From: Sporosarcina sp. | GTDB lineage: Bacteria > Bacillota > Bacilli > Bacillales_A > Planococcaceae | Reading direction: 5' to 3' | NCBI GenBank assembly: GCA_029257435.1 | Contig: JARIBI010000045.1 | Coordinates: forward strand, 115,159-179,158 | DNA: 64,000 nucleotides | Part shown: piece by piece, positions 16,431 through 28,129 of the stretch | Numbering within the stretch: the stretch's first letter is position 1 | Layout: the number at the start of each line of letters is the position of its first letter | Notes under the pieces: model-generated | The model's input: only the letters and a program-made list of their open reading frames with translations | Databases searched by the model: none | Told to the model about the DNA's origin: nothing | Position numbers and translations under genes: made by a program

Positions 16431-17474
16431 ATGGAAAACTACGACTTTTACAGGACGGATTTAGTCGTTGAGAGTGAAGAGATGGTGAGACACCGGACTT
16501 CCGAGGAAAAAGAAAAGCTTGATGAGTCAACAGGTATTATTTTCAATGAAGAAAAAAAGGGCAGAACAATTTTAACGACAGTTGTAGTGGATGAGGAAGG
16601 AGAGAAACGTATAGGGAAGAAAAAAGGAACGTATATAACGCTGACAGACCCTTTGTTGCATGCAGATGATCACGAGGGATTGACGAAATTAGCGAAATCG
16701 ATGACATCTCAGCTTAAAAAATTGACGGAACCTTTGCAGCTCAAACAGGACAGCAAGATTTTGTTTATCGGCCTTGGAAATAAAGACGTTACACCCGATG
16801 CTGTTGGTCCGCTGACCATGGAACGTCTTAATGCGGTTGTCCCGGACTACTATAAAGAAGATGGCGCTGATATATATGTATATTCACCCGGGGTAACAAT
16901 TCAAACCGGTTTGGAGACAGCAGACTTCATCAAAGCTGTAGTTGACGTAGTACGTCCGGATTTACTTATCGTTATTGATGCTTTGGCAGCACGCGACAGT
17001 TCAAGGTTATGCCGTACGATCCAACTCACAGACACGGGAATTCATCCAGGATCCGGTGTGGGGAATAGCCGTAAAGAAGTCTCACAAGAATCACTAGGTG
17101 TTCCTGTCGTAGCGATAGGAATTCCCACTGTGGTAGATGGACCTGTACTCATTGCGGATGCGATTGATACCTTATTTGGATACATGGCTGCTAAAATCGA
17201 AGAAGATAGCAAACCGTCTTCAAGATTATCTGTGACCCCATGGTTGCACTCGGATACTAAAAGTGCTGACCGCAAGAATTTAATTCCTGTATTCGGAGAC
17301 TGGGCATCCTGGCCGCATGAGGAGCGTGTGCAATTGTTTGAAGAAGTCCTGTCCAATCATCAGCTGAAGACATTTATTTCACCAAAAGAAATCGATGGCT
17401 GGGTGCAGCATTATTCGTCTGCATTGTCAGATTCACTTCAGTCGTGGATCCATAGTGTAAAAGAAAGTTCTTGA
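16431..17474 (+). CDS. gpr: Germination protease GPR
   Basis: 347 aa zymogen protease that starts degradation of small acid-soluble spore proteins during germination. The conserved body is clear: FIGLGNKDVTPDAVGP, YSPGVTIQTGLETADFI, VIDALAARD, DTGIHPGSGVGN and GIPTVVDGPVL. The N-terminal FYRTDLVVE corresponds to the segment where the propeptide is removed in Bacillus. ATG 16431 is chosen because AGAGGTGA is correctly spaced; the upstream GTG and ATG overlap that site. spoIIP follows, as in B. subtilis. A sigma-G-like motif lies upstream. Confidence 0.95.
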   Translation: MENYDFYRTDLVVESEEMVRHRTSEEKEKLDESTGIIFNEEKKGRTILTTVVVDEEGEKRIGKKKGTYITLTDPLLHADDHEGLTKLAKSMTSQLKKLTEPLQLKQDSKILFIGLGNKDVTPDAVGPLTMERLNAVVPDYYKEDGADIYVYSPGVTIQTGLETADFIKAVVDVVRPDLLIVIDALAARDSSRLCRTIQLTDTGIHPGSGVGNSRKEVSQESLGVPVVAIGIPTVVDGPVLIADAIDTLFGYMAAKIEEDSKPSSRLSVTPWLHSDTKSADRKNLIPVFGDWASWPHEERVQLFEEVLSNHQLKTFISPKEIDGWVQHYSSALSDSLQSWIHSVKESS

Positions 17475-17518
17475 GTTCCTTCTCCCCGCATATAGTAGCT
17501 GAGACGGGGGGATGACTG

Positions 17519-18316
17519 TTGAAAAAAACACTAAAAATCTGGACTCTTGCTGTAATTATCTTATTTCTATTCCCGATCCTGCTTCAATTGCTTCCCGCAA
17601 AAGAATCGGACAGTTCTACAGTAATGCTGAAACAAAAAGCGTACATCGTTTACGCATCGAATGTACTTGAAGCACCGAAACCAACGAGCGACAAGAAAGT
17701 TTTACTTCATTTTACGCATTCTGAAGAAGCTTATGAGCCAATTATTCTAGCAGCAGGAGGAAAAGTTGCAGTCTCTCACAAAACAGAAAACATAACTAAA
17801 TTAGGTGAGAAACTTCAACTGCAATTTGCAGCATACGGAATAGAAACAGATATATTGCCGGTAGACATTCAAAAGATAATGGCGCAAAAGAGAATTCCTT
17901 ATCATCGCTCCTATAAAGCGATTCGGCCGTATTTACAACAAACACTTGCAGATAAAACGTATGATATTGTATTGGATATCCATCGTGATTCGTTGACTGC
18001 AGACAGAACGACCGTCACAGTGGACGGGGAGCGATACGCGAAAGTAGCATTTGTCATAGGGAAAGAACATAAGAACTATACGAAGAATTATGATGTAGCC
18101 AAAGGATTGACTAAACAAATGGAAGCCAGAGTTCCTGGAATAACCCGCAATATCATTGTTAAAGGCGGTGCGGGTGTGGATGGGAAGTATAATCAGGATC
18201 TTCATCCTGGATTTGTTCTGGTGGAACTTGGCGGAATCGGGAATAATGAAGAAGAGCTGAATCGAACGATTGCTGTGATTGCAGAAGCAACCGCATCGTC
18301 ATTTACAGAGGAGTAA
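17519..18316 (+). CDS. spoIIP: Stage II sporulation protein P (engulfment peptidoglycan hydrolase), short form
   Basis: 265 aa. One N-terminal membrane anchor (about residues 5-25) is followed by an amidase_2/SpoIIP-type catalytic domain: HFTHSEEAYEP with His67 and a nearby Glu, DIVLDIHRDS, and FVLVELGGIGN. It cleaves peptide stems and crosslinks during engulfment with SpoIID and SpoIIM. B. subtilis SpoIIP is about 400 aa (from memory); the long region between anchor and catalytic domain is almost missing here. TTG start after GGGGGGAT. A sigma-E-like -10 CATATAGT at 17489-17496 lacks a clear -35. Confidence 0.9.
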   Translation: MKKTLKIWTLAVIILFLFPILLQLLPAKESDSSTVMLKQKAYIVYASNVLEAPKPTSDKKVLLHFTHSEEAYEPIILAAGGKVAVSHKTENITKLGEKLQLQFAAYGIETDILPVDIQKIMAQKRIPYHRSYKAIRPYLQQTLADKTYDIVLDIHRDSLTADRTTVTVDGERYAKVAFVIGKEHKNYTKNYDVAKGLTKQMEARVPGITRNIIVKGGAGVDGKYNQDLHPGFVLVELGGIGNNEEELNRTIAVIAEATASSFTEE

Positions 18317-18360
18317 AAGAGTGGAATAGACAGGATATAATCGAATACTTTTTCAACAAG

Positions 18361-18388
18361 GAGAAGCGAATGCAGCTTCTCTTTTTTT
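18361..18388 (+). terminator. Intrinsic terminator after spoIIP
   Basis: 7-bp stem GAGAAGC / GCTTCTC (18361-18367 with 18375-18381), followed by seven T. Confidence 0.8.
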
Positions 18389-18445
18389 CATGGGTCCGCA
18401 TATGGTGCCGAAACATCGAATAAATCCATTGTTAAAAGGAAATGT

Positions 18446-18475
18446 GTAACACCCCTGCTCGGTTTCTGCTATAAT
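18446..18475 (+). promoter_or_regulatory. Sigma-A promoter for lepA
   Basis: Perfect TATAAT at 18470-18475 with an extended -10 TG (18467-18468); GTAACA at 18446-18451 is a 4-of-6 -35 with 18-base spacing. Confidence 0.7.
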
Positions 18476-18504
18476 TCATACTAGCCGAATTAGGAGTGAA
18501 AATT

Positions 18505-20331
18505 ATGATGAATCATCAACAAAAATTGGATCGACAGAAAAACATACGAAACTTTTCAATTATTGCTCATATCGACCACGGGAAATCCACTCTCGCGGAT
18601 CGCTTGCTTGAAAAAACAGAAACAATTACTGCGCGAGAAATGAAATCTCAAACCCTCGACTCGATGGATCTCGAAAGGGAACGTGGAATCACCATTAAAC
18701 TGAATGCTGTTCAGATTTCATATACTGCAAAAGATGGAGAAGACTATACATTCCACTTGATTGATACACCGGGACACGTAGACTTTACGTACGAAGTGTC
18801 ACGGAGTCTTGCTGCTTGTGAAGGAGCCATTCTTGTAGTCGACGCGGCTCAGGGAATCGAAGCACAGACGCTTGCGAATGTATACTTAGCTCTTGACAAT
18901 GATTTGGAAATCTTACCGGTCATCAATAAAATCGATTTGCCCGCAGCTGATCCAGAACGTGTGAAAGACGAAATCGAAAATGTAATCGGCATCGATGCAT
19001 CAGAAGCAGTCCTGGCATCAGCAAAATCAGGAATTGGGATTGAAGAAATCCTTGAACAAATCGTTGAAAAGGTGCCAGCGCCAACTGGGGACCCGAGTGC
19101 ACCATTGAAAGCGTTGATTTTCGACTCTCATTATGATCAGTACAAAGGAGTCATCGTTAATATCCGAATCATGGAAGGTTCCGTTAAACCGGGCGATACC
19201 ATTCGTATGATGGCAACTGGGAAAGAATTCGAAGTTGTGGACCTCGGAGTCTTCACACCAAAAGTTTCTCCACGGGATGAATTGACTGTTGGGGATGTCG
19301 GGTATTTGTCAGCAGCGATTAAAACAGTTGGGGACACACGAGTGGGAGATACAATTACTCTTGCAGAAAATCCTGCAGATAAAGCATTAGAAGGATATCG
19401 TAAGATGAATCCAATGGTGTTCTGCGGATTATATCCGATTGATACTTCTAAGTATAATGATTTACGTGAAGCTTTAGAAAAGTTGGAGCTAAACGACTCT
19501 GCGTTGGAGTACGAAGCTGAAACTTCACAAGCTCTAGGATTTGGTTATCGTTGTGGATTCTTAGGACTTCTGCATATGGAGATTATCCAAGAGCGTATTG
19601 AACGAGAATTCAATATCGACTTAATCACAACAGCACCAAGTGTAATTTACAATGTTGTTCTGACGGATGGCAGTGAAATGAAAGTCGATAATCCATCAAT
19701 GATGCCAGATGCACAAAAAACGGAATACGTGGAAGAACCTTATGTAAAAGCATCTATCATGGTGCCGAATGATTATGTAGGAGCAGTTATGGAACTTTGC
19801 CAGAAAAAACGCGGTAATTTCCTAACTATGGACTACTTGGATTCTTCACGTGTCAATATTTTATATGAACTGCCATTAGCGGAAATCGTGTATGATTTCT
19901 TTGATCAGTTGAAGTCCGGGACTAAAGGTTACGCTTCACTTGACTATGAATTGATTGGATATAAGAAATCCAAGTTGAACAAGATGGATATCTTGTTGAA
20001 CGGCGAAACAGTTGACGCACTGAGCTTCATCGTACATCGTGATTTCGCATACGATCGCGGGAAAGCAATTGTTGAAAAGCTCAGATCTCTGATCCCGCGC
20101 CAGCAATTCGAAGTTCCTGTACAAGCTGCGATTGGTCAGAAAATCATCGCTCGTTCGACGATCAAGTCGATGGGTAAGAACGTTCTTGCGAAATGTTATG
20201 GCGGTGACATCTCACGAAAGAGAAAACTTCTTGAAAAGCAAAAAGAAGGTAAGAAGAAGATGAAACAAGTAGGATCTGTAGAAGTGCCTCAAGAAGCATT
20301 CATGGCAGTCCTGCGTATGGACGAAGAATAA
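18505..20331 (+). CDS. lepA: Elongation factor 4 (LepA)
   Basis: 608 aa translational GTPase implicated in back-translocation and in 30S assembly. The P-loop AHIDHGKST is at residues 21-29, then [11 protein letters not shown] (switch I), DTPGHVDF (G3), NKIDLP (G4) and SAKSGIG (G5). The C-terminal LepA-specific domain ends with [21 protein letters not shown] 18505 follows AGGAG by 8 bases; the GTG at 18496 overlaps it. Followed by hemW as in many Firmicutes. Confidence 0.97.
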   Translation: MMNHQQKLDRQKNIRNFSIIAHIDHGKSTLADRLLEKTETITAREMKSQTLDSMDLERERGITIKLNAVQISYTAKDGEDYTFHLIDTPGHVDFTYEVSRSLAACEGAILVVDAAQGIEAQTLANVYLALDNDLEILPVINKIDLPAADPERVKDEIENVIGIDASEAVLASAKSGIGIEEILEQIVEKVPAPTGDPSAPLKALIFDSHYDQYKGVIVNIRIMEGSVKPGDTIRMMATGKEFEVVDLGVFTPKVSPRDELTVGDVGYLSAAIKTVGDTRVGDTITLAENPADKALEGYRKMNPMVFCGLYPIDTSKYNDLREALEKLELNDSALEYEAETSQALGFGYRCGFLGLLHMEIIQERIEREFNIDLITTAPSVIYNVVLTDGSEMKVDNPSMMPDAQKTEYVEEPYVKASIMVPNDYVGAVMELCQKKRGNFLTMDYLDSSRVNILYELPLAEIVYDFFDQLKSGTKGYASLDYELIGYKKSKLNKMDILLNGETVDALSFIVHRDFAYDRGKAIVEKLRSLIPRQQFEVPVQAAIGQKIIARSTIKSMGKNVLAKCYGGDISRKRKLLEKQKEGKKKMKQVGSVEVPQEAFMAVLRMDEE

Positions 20332-20352
20332 TTGGATTACAAGCTGCACGAG

Positions 20353-20383
20353 CAGAGGGCCTATAGCCCTCTGTTTGGCGTTT
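20353..20383 (+). terminator. Possible weak terminator between lepA and hemW
   Basis: Perfect 8-bp stem CAGAGGGC / GCCCTCTG (20353-20360 with 20366-20373), but only short T runs follow (TTTGGCGTTT), so readthrough into hemW is likely. Confidence 0.5.
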
Positions 20384-20402
20384 ACAGGAGGGAAAGCAAC
20401 CA

Positions 20403-21536
20403 ATGAGAGGTATCTATATCCACGTCCCATTCTGCCACCAAATCTGCCACTATTGCGATTTCAATAAAGTGTTTTTTGAAAACCAGCCAGTGGACGAATA
20501 CATTGAGACGATTGACAAAGAGCTAAAAATCCTAAAACAGAGCGGTATCGATTTTACTAAAGTTGAAACGGTATTCTTTGGAGGAGGCACTCCTACAGCA
20601 CTAACCGCAAAACAGTTGGATCGATTACTCGAAATAGTTCACAGCCATGTAAGTGTCAAGAATCTGACAGAGTTTTCAACTGAGGCAAATCCCGATGAGT
20701 TAACATTAGATAAATTGAACGTATTGAAAAGTGGCCAAGTAAAACGTTTAAGTCTTGGTGTGCAGTCCTTTGATGAAGATCTTCTTAAAAAGATAGGACG
20801 TTCCCACAGTCCGAAACAAGCGATAGATGTTGTCAATCATGCAAGGCGAACAGGGTTCGAAAACATCAGTATAGATTTAATCTACGCATTGCCCGGCCAG
20901 ACACAAGCTCAATGGCAAAACACATTAGACCAAGCATTGGCACTTGAGCTTCCTCATTATTCCGGGTACTCACTGATTATAGAACCGAAGACGGTATTCT
21001 ATAATTTGATGAACAAAGGACGTCTGCCGTTACCAGGGGAAGATGAAGAGACAGTCATGTTTTCCAAACTTATCAATCAAATGGAGAAGTCCGGCAGATC
21101 GCAATATGAAATCAGTAATTTCGCAATTCCAGGCCGGGAGTCTATTCACAATATGATTTATTGGGAAAATGATGAATACGCTGGAATCGGCGCTGGTGCA
21201 CATGGTTATCTTGGCGGAGTGCGCTATGCAAACATCGCACCGCTTAAACGCTATATGGAACATGTAGAAACTGGAGAATTGCCGATTATAGAAAAGAACA
21301 CTGTAACTCCCAATGAAAGCATGGAGGAGGAAATGTTCCTTGGCCTGCGAAAAACTGAAGGGGTATCCATAAAACATTTCTCAGAAAAGTTCGGGGTTAC
21401 ATTAGAAGAAAAGTATGGTGCAGTCATACAGGATCTTATACAAAAAGATTTGGTTGAACAGCATGAAAATCGAATACGTCTAACGCGTAATGGGATTTTT
21501 AAAGGCAATGAAGCCTTTCAACAATTTCTGGGCTAA
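20403..21536 (+). CDS. hemW: Radical SAM heme chaperone HemW
   Basis: 377 aa. The radical SAM cluster motif is Cys11-x3-Cys15-x2-Cys18 (PFCHQICHYCDF). FFGGGTPTAL, STEANPDEL, RLSLGVQSF and SIDLIYALPGQT follow, typical of HemW/HemN. The CHxICHYCDF pattern, with no cysteine directly after the third, is the HemW form, a heme-trafficking protein and not a coproporphyrinogen oxidase. AGGAGGGAAAG precedes the ATG. The same order lepA-hemW-hrcA is conserved in Bacillus. Confidence 0.94.
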   Translation: MRGIYIHVPFCHQICHYCDFNKVFFENQPVDEYIETIDKELKILKQSGIDFTKVETVFFGGGTPTALTAKQLDRLLEIVHSHVSVKNLTEFSTEANPDELTLDKLNVLKSGQVKRLSLGVQSFDEDLLKKIGRSHSPKQAIDVVNHARRTGFENISIDLIYALPGQTQAQWQNTLDQALALELPHYSGYSLIIEPKTVFYNLMNKGRLPLPGEDEETVMFSKLINQMEKSGRSQYEISNFAIPGRESIHNMIYWENDEYAGIGAGAHGYLGGVRYANIAPLKRYMEHVETGELPIIEKNTVTPNESMEEEMFLGLRKTEGVSIKHFSEKFGVTLEEKYGAVIQDLIQKDLVEQHENRIRLTRNGIFKGNEAFQQFLG

Positions 21537-21551
21537 ATCAGATTCAAATGT

Positions 21552-21580
21552 TTGACACTTCTCTTTTGATTTGATAAATT
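21552..21580 (+). promoter_or_regulatory. Sigma-A promoter of the hrcA-grpE-dnaK operon
   Basis: TTGACA (21552-21557, perfect), 17 bases, TAAATT (21575-21580, 4 of 6), directly before the CIRCE element. Confidence 0.75.
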
Positions 21581-21590
21581 ATGAGTAGTA

Positions 21591-21617
21591 TTAGCACTCA
21601 TTCATTAGGAGTGCTAA
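21591..21617 (+). promoter_or_regulatory. CIRCE operator (HrcA binding site)
   Basis: Perfect consensus: TTAGCACTC (21591-21599), 9-base spacer, GAGTGCTAA (21609-21617). It is placed just after the promoter and before hrcA, so HrcA represses its own operon at normal temperature. Confidence 0.98.
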
Positions 21618-21631
21618 CAGGAGTGATGATT

Positions 21632-22684
21632 ATGTTGACAAACAGACAATTGCTTATCTTGCAACTGACGGTTAACGACTTCATCGAATCCGCTCAGCCT
21701 GTGGGCTCCCGGCAGCTTTCCAAAAAGGAGGAAGCTCCTTTTAGTCCGGCAACCATCCGAAATGAGATGGCGGATCTTGAAGAAATGGGTTTTCTTGAGA
21801 AACCCCATACATCTTCCGGGAGGGTTCCTTCTGAAAAAGGATATCGATTTTATGTCGACCACTTGCTGACACCTCAAAAGCTGAAAATGGAGGATAACCT
21901 TCAATTACGCTCGATCTTTCAGGAGAAAGTGCTGGAAGCGGAAGTACTCATTAGAAATTCAGCATCTATCCTGTCGGAACTGACAAACTATACGACTGTT
22001 TTACTTGGTCCGGATACTACGGCTCATAAAGTGAAACGGTTTTCAATAGTTCCACTGTCAGGAAAGAAAGCAGTTGCCATTATGGTAACAGATAGCGGAA
22101 GAGTGGAAAATCATGTATTTGATGCATCTGACGGGTTATCGCCTTCGGATATTGAGAAAATGGTCAATCTCTTGAATGAGCGGCTAGTCGGAACTCCTCT
22201 GTCTGAAATACCGCGCAAATTAGCTACTGAATCGAAAATGCTATTTGAACGCCATGTCAAAAATGCGGGTAATATACTTACCTCCATTCAAGGCGCAATG
22301 GCAGGGAAATCGGAAGAACGGCTATTTTATAGCGGTCAGATGAACATGATGAAGCAACCGGAATTTAATGATGTACAAAAAGTGAAAACGTTTTTAGAAG
22401 CTATTGAGCAAGGAATGCCGCTCACATTGTTCAAAAATGATCTTGCTGGCATACAAGTGCGTATCGGCTCGGAAAACAATGAGCATACACTAGACGACTT
22501 TAGCGTCATCACAACAGCGTACGCAGTTGGCACCGATATGACAGGCTCGATTGCAATTATCGGGCCAAAACGCATGGATTATGGAAGAGTGATTACATTG
22601 CTGGATATTTTAAGCGATGATCTTTCTAGTGCACTGGCAAGACTCACAATTGACGCAAGAACGGACAGGAGGAACGAATCATGA
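21632..22684 (+). CDS. hrcA: Heat-inducible transcription repressor HrcA
   Basis: 350 aa. An N-terminal winged-helix domain (LTNRQLLILQ, SAQPVGSRQLSK, FSPATIRNEMADLEEMGFLE) and the TSSGRVPSEKGYRFYVDHLL segment precede the HrcA core domain. ATG 21632 is chosen because AGGAG lies 8 bases upstream and the protein then starts MLTNRQLL as in Bacillus; upstream in-frame codons overlap the CIRCE or the ribosome-binding site. The gene overlaps grpE by 4 bases (ATGA). Confidence 0.97.
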   Translation: MLTNRQLLILQLTVNDFIESAQPVGSRQLSKKEEAPFSPATIRNEMADLEEMGFLEKPHTSSGRVPSEKGYRFYVDHLLTPQKLKMEDNLQLRSIFQEKVLEAEVLIRNSASILSELTNYTTVLLGPDTTAHKVKRFSIVPLSGKKAVAIMVTDSGRVENHVFDASDGLSPSDIEKMVNLLNERLVGTPLSEIPRKLATESKMLFERHVKNAGNILTSIQGAMAGKSEERLFYSGQMNMMKQPEFNDVQKVKTFLEAIEQGMPLTLFKNDLAGIQVRIGSENNEHTLDDFSVITTAYAVGTDMTGSIAIIGPKRMDYGRVITLLDILSDDLSSALARLTIDARTDRRNES

Positions 22685-23271
22685 CAGAAAAAAACCAAAC
22701 ATCTGAAGAGCTGGAAACTGAAACTTCTGTACAACAGGACGAAACAGTGACTGCTGAAACATTTGAAGAAGACTCAGTTGAAGTGGAAGAACAACCTACA
22801 CTTACAGCAGAAGAACTTAAAGATGCTGAAATTGAAGAGTTAAAGACAAAGTTGGAGGAAGAAGAGAACAGACGACTTCGTGTCTTAGCAGACTTGGATA
22901 ATGCACGCCGAAGAGCAGCGCTCGATAAAGAAGCATTGCAAAAGTACCGGTCACAAGAAGTATTGACGAACCTTGTTCCTGTACTGGATAACTTCGAACG
23001 CGGACTTTCGGTGAAAGCCGAAAGCGATGATGCGAAGTCACTTCTAACTGGAATGGAAATGGTCTTCCGGAGTTTGGAAGAAGCCTTGAAATCATCAGGA
23101 TTAACTGAAATTGAGGCAGCTGGGATCGAATTCGATCCGAATTTCCACCAGGCAGTAATGACGGATTCCGATGACAATTATCCATCAGGATCTGTGCTTG
23201 AAGTTCTACAAAAAGGGTATACGTTGAAAGATCGCGTACTCAGACCGGCAATGGTTAAAGTAAACGAATAA
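22681..23271 (+). CDS. grpE: Nucleotide exchange factor GrpE
   Basis: 196 aa co-chaperone that releases ADP from DnaK. A long acidic, disordered N-terminus (about 50 residues rich in Glu and Thr) precedes the coiled coil (LEEEENRRLRVLADLDNARR) and the C-terminal beta domain with the PVLDNFERGL and NFHQAVM motifs. Start overlaps the hrcA stop, so translation is coupled. Second gene of the CIRCE operon. Confidence 0.96.
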   Translation: MTEKNQTSEELETETSVQQDETVTAETFEEDSVEVEEQPTLTAEELKDAEIEELKTKLEEEENRRLRVLADLDNARRRAALDKEALQKYRSQEVLTNLVPVLDNFERGLSVKAESDDAKSLLTGMEMVFRSLEEALKSSGLTEIEAAGIEFDPNFHQAVMTDSDDNYPSGSVLEVLQKGYTLKDRVLRPAMVKVNE

Positions 23272-23296
23272 GCATTCAACTAACAAACTTTGATGA

Positions 23297-25147
<1,851 letters not shown>

Positions 25148-25166
25148 ATCAGTAACTGATTGACGG

Positions 25167-25204
25167 AAAAGTCAAAGTCCGATATTCCGGCTTTGGCTTT
25201 TTCG
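25167..25204 (+). terminator. Terminator after dnaK
   Basis: GC/AT stem of about 13 bp with G-U pairs (AAAGTCAAAGTC near 25168 against GGCTTTGGCTTT ending at 25200), followed by T-rich TTCGTTTG. It may only partly separate dnaK from dnaJ. Confidence 0.65.
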
Positions 25205-25208
25205 TTTG

Positions 25209-25238
25209 TTACCAAACTTACTCAAAAAGTGTTACAAT
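25209..25238 (+). promoter_or_regulatory. Possible sigma-A promoter for dnaJ
   Basis: TTACCA (25209-25214, 4 of 6), 18 bases, TACAAT (25233-25238, 5 of 6), between the dnaK terminator and dnaJ. Confidence 0.5.
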
Positions 25239-25274
25239 GCACACAATGCTAAATGAGGTTCGGGAGTGTAGACA

Positions 25275-26411
25275 ATGAGCAAACGCGATTATTATGAAGT
25301 GCTTGGTGTGCCGAAGACGGCTACCAAAGAAGAAATCAGGAAAGCGTATCGTAAGCTTTCCAAGCAATTCCACCCTGACTTGAACAAAGAGGAAGGCGCG
25401 GAAGCGAAATTTAAAGAGGTAACAGAAGCATTTGAAGTGTTAAGTGATGAAAACAAGCGTGCGTCCTACGATCAGTACGGTCACGCAGATCCGAACCAAG
25501 GCTTTGGCGGTGGAGGATTCAGCGGTTTTGGCGGTGGTGATGGATTTGGATTTGACGACATTTTCAGTTCTTTTTTTGGAGGCGGAGGCGGAAGCCGACG
25601 TCGCGATCCAAATGCGCCGCGTAAAGGAGATGACCTCCAATATACGATGACCGTCGATTTTATGGAGGCTGCGTTCGGTAAGGAAACAGAAATTGAAATA
25701 CCGCGAGAAGAAGTTTGCAACACTTGTGATGGATCTGGTGCGAAAAAAGGCACTTCAGTAAAAACGTGTACAAATTGTGGCGGTTCAGGACAAATTTCTG
25801 TTACTCAAAACACCCCGCTTGGTCAGATGGTGAACCGTAAAGTGTGTAACGTCTGTCAAGGTACAGGTAAAATCATCCCTGAAAAGTGTGAAACTTGTTA
25901 CGGAAGCGGAAGATTTAAAAAACGCAAAAAAATCAAAATCACCATTCCCGCAGGCGTTGATGACGGGCAGCAATTACGCGTAGCGGGCCAAGGGGAGGGC
26001 GGTGTGAATGGCGGGCCATCAGGCGACCTGTACATCGTATTCCGCGTACGACCTCATGAGAAGTTCATCCGTGAAGCTGATGATATCTTGTTGGAGGTCG
26101 CACTAACATTCCCTCAAGCAGCTCTTGGAGATGAGATTGAAGTGCCAACTATTCACGGGTCTGTGAACTTGAAAATCCCTGCAGGTACTCAACCGGGTAC
26201 TACATTCCGTTTGCGCGGAAAAGGAATTCAGAATGTACATGGTCATGGAATTGGAGACCAGCACGTAATCGTGAAATTACTGACACCAAAGAAAATGACT
26301 GAAAAACAAAAAGAACTTCTTCGGGAATTCGCTTCCATAGATGGGGATGCACCAGGAGAATATTCAAGTTCACTGTTTGATAAAATCAAACGATCGATTA
26401 AAGGTGATTGA
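25275..26411 (+). CDS. dnaJ: Molecular chaperone DnaJ (Hsp40)
   Basis: 378 aa. The J domain ([21 protein letters not shown], the HPD motif in FHPDLN) is followed by a Gly/Phe-rich linker, four CxxCxGxG zinc repeats ([32 protein letters not shown]) and the C-terminal substrate-binding domain. It stimulates the DnaK ATPase and delivers clients. Followed after 15 bases by prmA, the usual Bacillus order. Confidence 0.98.
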   Translation: MSKRDYYEVLGVPKTATKEEIRKAYRKLSKQFHPDLNKEEGAEAKFKEVTEAFEVLSDENKRASYDQYGHADPNQGFGGGGFSGFGGGDGFGFDDIFSSFFGGGGGSRRRDPNAPRKGDDLQYTMTVDFMEAAFGKETEIEIPREEVCNTCDGSGAKKGTSVKTCTNCGGSGQISVTQNTPLGQMVNRKVCNVCQGTGKIIPEKCETCYGSGRFKKRKKIKITIPAGVDDGQQLRVAGQGEGGVNGGPSGDLYIVFRVRPHEKFIREADDILLEVALTFPQAALGDEIEVPTIHGSVNLKIPAGTQPGTTFRLRGKGIQNVHGHGIGDQHVIVKLLTPKKMTEKQKELLREFASIDGDAPGEYSSSLFDKIKRSIKGD

Positions 26412-26426
26412 AAGGACTGAGCGTAC

Positions 26427-27371
26427 GTGAAATGGTCTGAAATAGCGATTCACACGACAAATGAGGCGACTGAAGCAGTTGCCAATATACTCCATGAAGC
26501 AGGGGCGAGCGGTGTAGTCATTGAAGATTCGGGCGAACCAGAGCGCACTCATGAAGATCGTTACGGAGAAATCTATGACTTGGATCCCCAAGACTTTCCT
26601 ACTGAAGGAGTTTTAGTGAAAGCCTATTTACCAGCAAGCAGTTTCTTAAAAGAAACGGTACAAGAAATCAGTGAATCCATTGATAAATTAAAGCAATTTA
26701 ATCTGGATACAGGTAAGAAAGCGATCACGACAACTGAAGTGGATGAAGAAGATTGGGCAACTGCTTGGAAAAAGTACTATCATCCAGTAAAGATTTCAGG
26801 TCGTTTCACGATTGTTCCAACATGGGAAACCTATCAGCCAGTGGAATCCGATGAGCTCATCATCGAACTGGATCCAGGCATGGCGTTTGGTACGGGGACC
26901 CATCCGACAACCGTCATGTGTTTGCAGGCACTTGAAAAGTATGTGAAACCTGAAGATTATGTGATTGATGTTGGAACAGGCTCGGGTGTTCTTGCAATAG
27001 GCGCGACCTTGTTGAATGCTCAACGAGTATTAGCTTTAGATCTAGATGAGGTTGCTGTGCGCTCAGCCAAAGAAAACATTGAGTTAAACCATTGCGATGA
27101 AAAAGTAGAGGTTGTGCATGGCAACTTATTGGATTCTGTAAAAGAGCCGGCAGATTTAATCGTTGCAAATATTCTAGCTGAAGTAATTGTCACGTTCTCT
27201 CAAGATGCCTATCAATTATTAGCAAACAATGGACTGTTTATCGTTTCCGGAATCATCGGTGCGAAAAAAGACTTTGTAAAAGAAGATCTCATTCAAAAAG
27301 GATTCGAAATCGTTGAATCTGTTGTAATGGAAGATTGGGTTGCTTTGATTGCCCGTAAACGGGGGGAATAA
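26427..27371 (+). CDS. prmA: Ribosomal protein L11 methyltransferase
   Basis: 314 aa; trimethylates ribosomal protein L11 at several amino groups using SAM. The N-terminal substrate-recognition domain starts MKWSEIAIHTTNEATEAV. The methyltransferase domain has the GMAFGTGTHPTT signature, the SAM loop DVGTGSGVLAIGA and motif IV as VANILAEVI. GTG start at 26427 with AAGGA upstream. One base separates its stop from the rsmE start. Confidence 0.95.
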   Translation: MKWSEIAIHTTNEATEAVANILHEAGASGVVIEDSGEPERTHEDRYGEIYDLDPQDFPTEGVLVKAYLPASSFLKETVQEISESIDKLKQFNLDTGKKAITTTEVDEEDWATAWKKYYHPVKISGRFTIVPTWETYQPVESDELIIELDPGMAFGTGTHPTTVMCLQALEKYVKPEDYVIDVGTGSGVLAIGATLLNAQRVLALDLDEVAVRSAKENIELNHCDEKVEVVHGNLLDSVKEPADLIVANILAEVIVTFSQDAYQLLANNGLFIVSGIIGAKKDFVKEDLIQKGFEIVESVVMEDWVALIARKRGE

Positions 27372-27372
27372 C

Positions 27373-28113
27373 GTGCAGCGCTATTTTCTTGAAATGCCGT
27401 TTGCTGAAGATGGCTGTGCAACGATAACGGGTGAAGACGAAAAGCATATGACACGTGTGATGAGAATGCGGGAAGGCGATGAAGTTTGTTGTGTGTATGA
27501 AGGTGTCGGTCACATTGCAACGATACATCGGATGGATGGAAATGGGGTAACTGTTCAGGATACTGGCACTATTTCTTCCCATAGTGAGCTCCCGGTTCAA
27601 GTCACCTTAGCATGCGGTTTACCTAAAGGGGATAAGCTGGAACTAATAGCCCAAAAAGGAACCGAACTCGGTATGTCCGGCATCATTCCTTTTCAAGCGG
27701 AACGCTCGATTGTAAAGTGGGATGAAAAAAAGGGAGATAAAAAAACAGCAAGGCTTCGTAAAATTGCTAAAGAAGCGGCTGAACAATCTCATCGAACTGT
27801 CATTCCGGAAATTACCGAGCCACTCACTTTTAAAGAGCTGTTGAAACAAGCAATGGCCTTCGATGTTTGTCTTTTTGCAGATGAAGAAGAAGCAAAAGAA
27901 GGGGCTTCGAAAAAAATTGCAGTCCGTCTTGAGAAGGTGTATCATGGACAATCGATACTGGTCTTATTTGGTCCTGAAGGCGGTCTCTCGAGAGCTGAAG
28001 CTAAAACTTTAACGGAAGCGGGATTCTTACCTGTTTCTCTTGGACCCCGTATTCTTCGCACAGAAACTGCGCCATTATACGTGTTATCCGCTATGTCTTA
28101 CGAATTCGAATGA
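27373..28113 (+). CDS. rsmE: 16S rRNA (uracil1498-N3)-methyltransferase
   Basis: 246 aa SPOUT-class enzyme. An N-terminal PUA-like domain (YFLEMPFAEDGCATITGED, then RVMRMREGDEV) precedes the knotted SAM site with LVLFGPEGGLSRAEAKTL and LGPRILRTETAPLYVL. The GTG at 27373 follows GGGGGGAATAAC, in which the ribosome-binding site lies in the last codons of prmA. Called yqeU in B. subtilis. Confidence 0.95.
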   Translation: MQRYFLEMPFAEDGCATITGEDEKHMTRVMRMREGDEVCCVYEGVGHIATIHRMDGNGVTVQDTGTISSHSELPVQVTLACGLPKGDKLELIAQKGTELGMSGIIPFQAERSIVKWDEKKGDKKTARLRKIAKEAAEQSHRTVIPEITEPLTFKELLKQAMAFDVCLFADEEEAKEGASKKIAVRLEKVYHGQSILVLFGPEGGLSRAEAKTLTEAGFLPVSLGPRILRTETAPLYVLSAMSYEFE

Positions 28114-28129
28114 AAGAGGTGAGCAGCTG

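Noticed and set aside
22644..23177. Minus-strand open frame of 177 codons opposite grpE
   Set aside because: Extremely Ser-rich, the mirror of Glu-rich grpE codons; no start signal.
25490..25610. GGN-rich tract in dnaJ considered as a repeat element
   Set aside because: It encodes the Gly/Phe linker normal for DnaJ.
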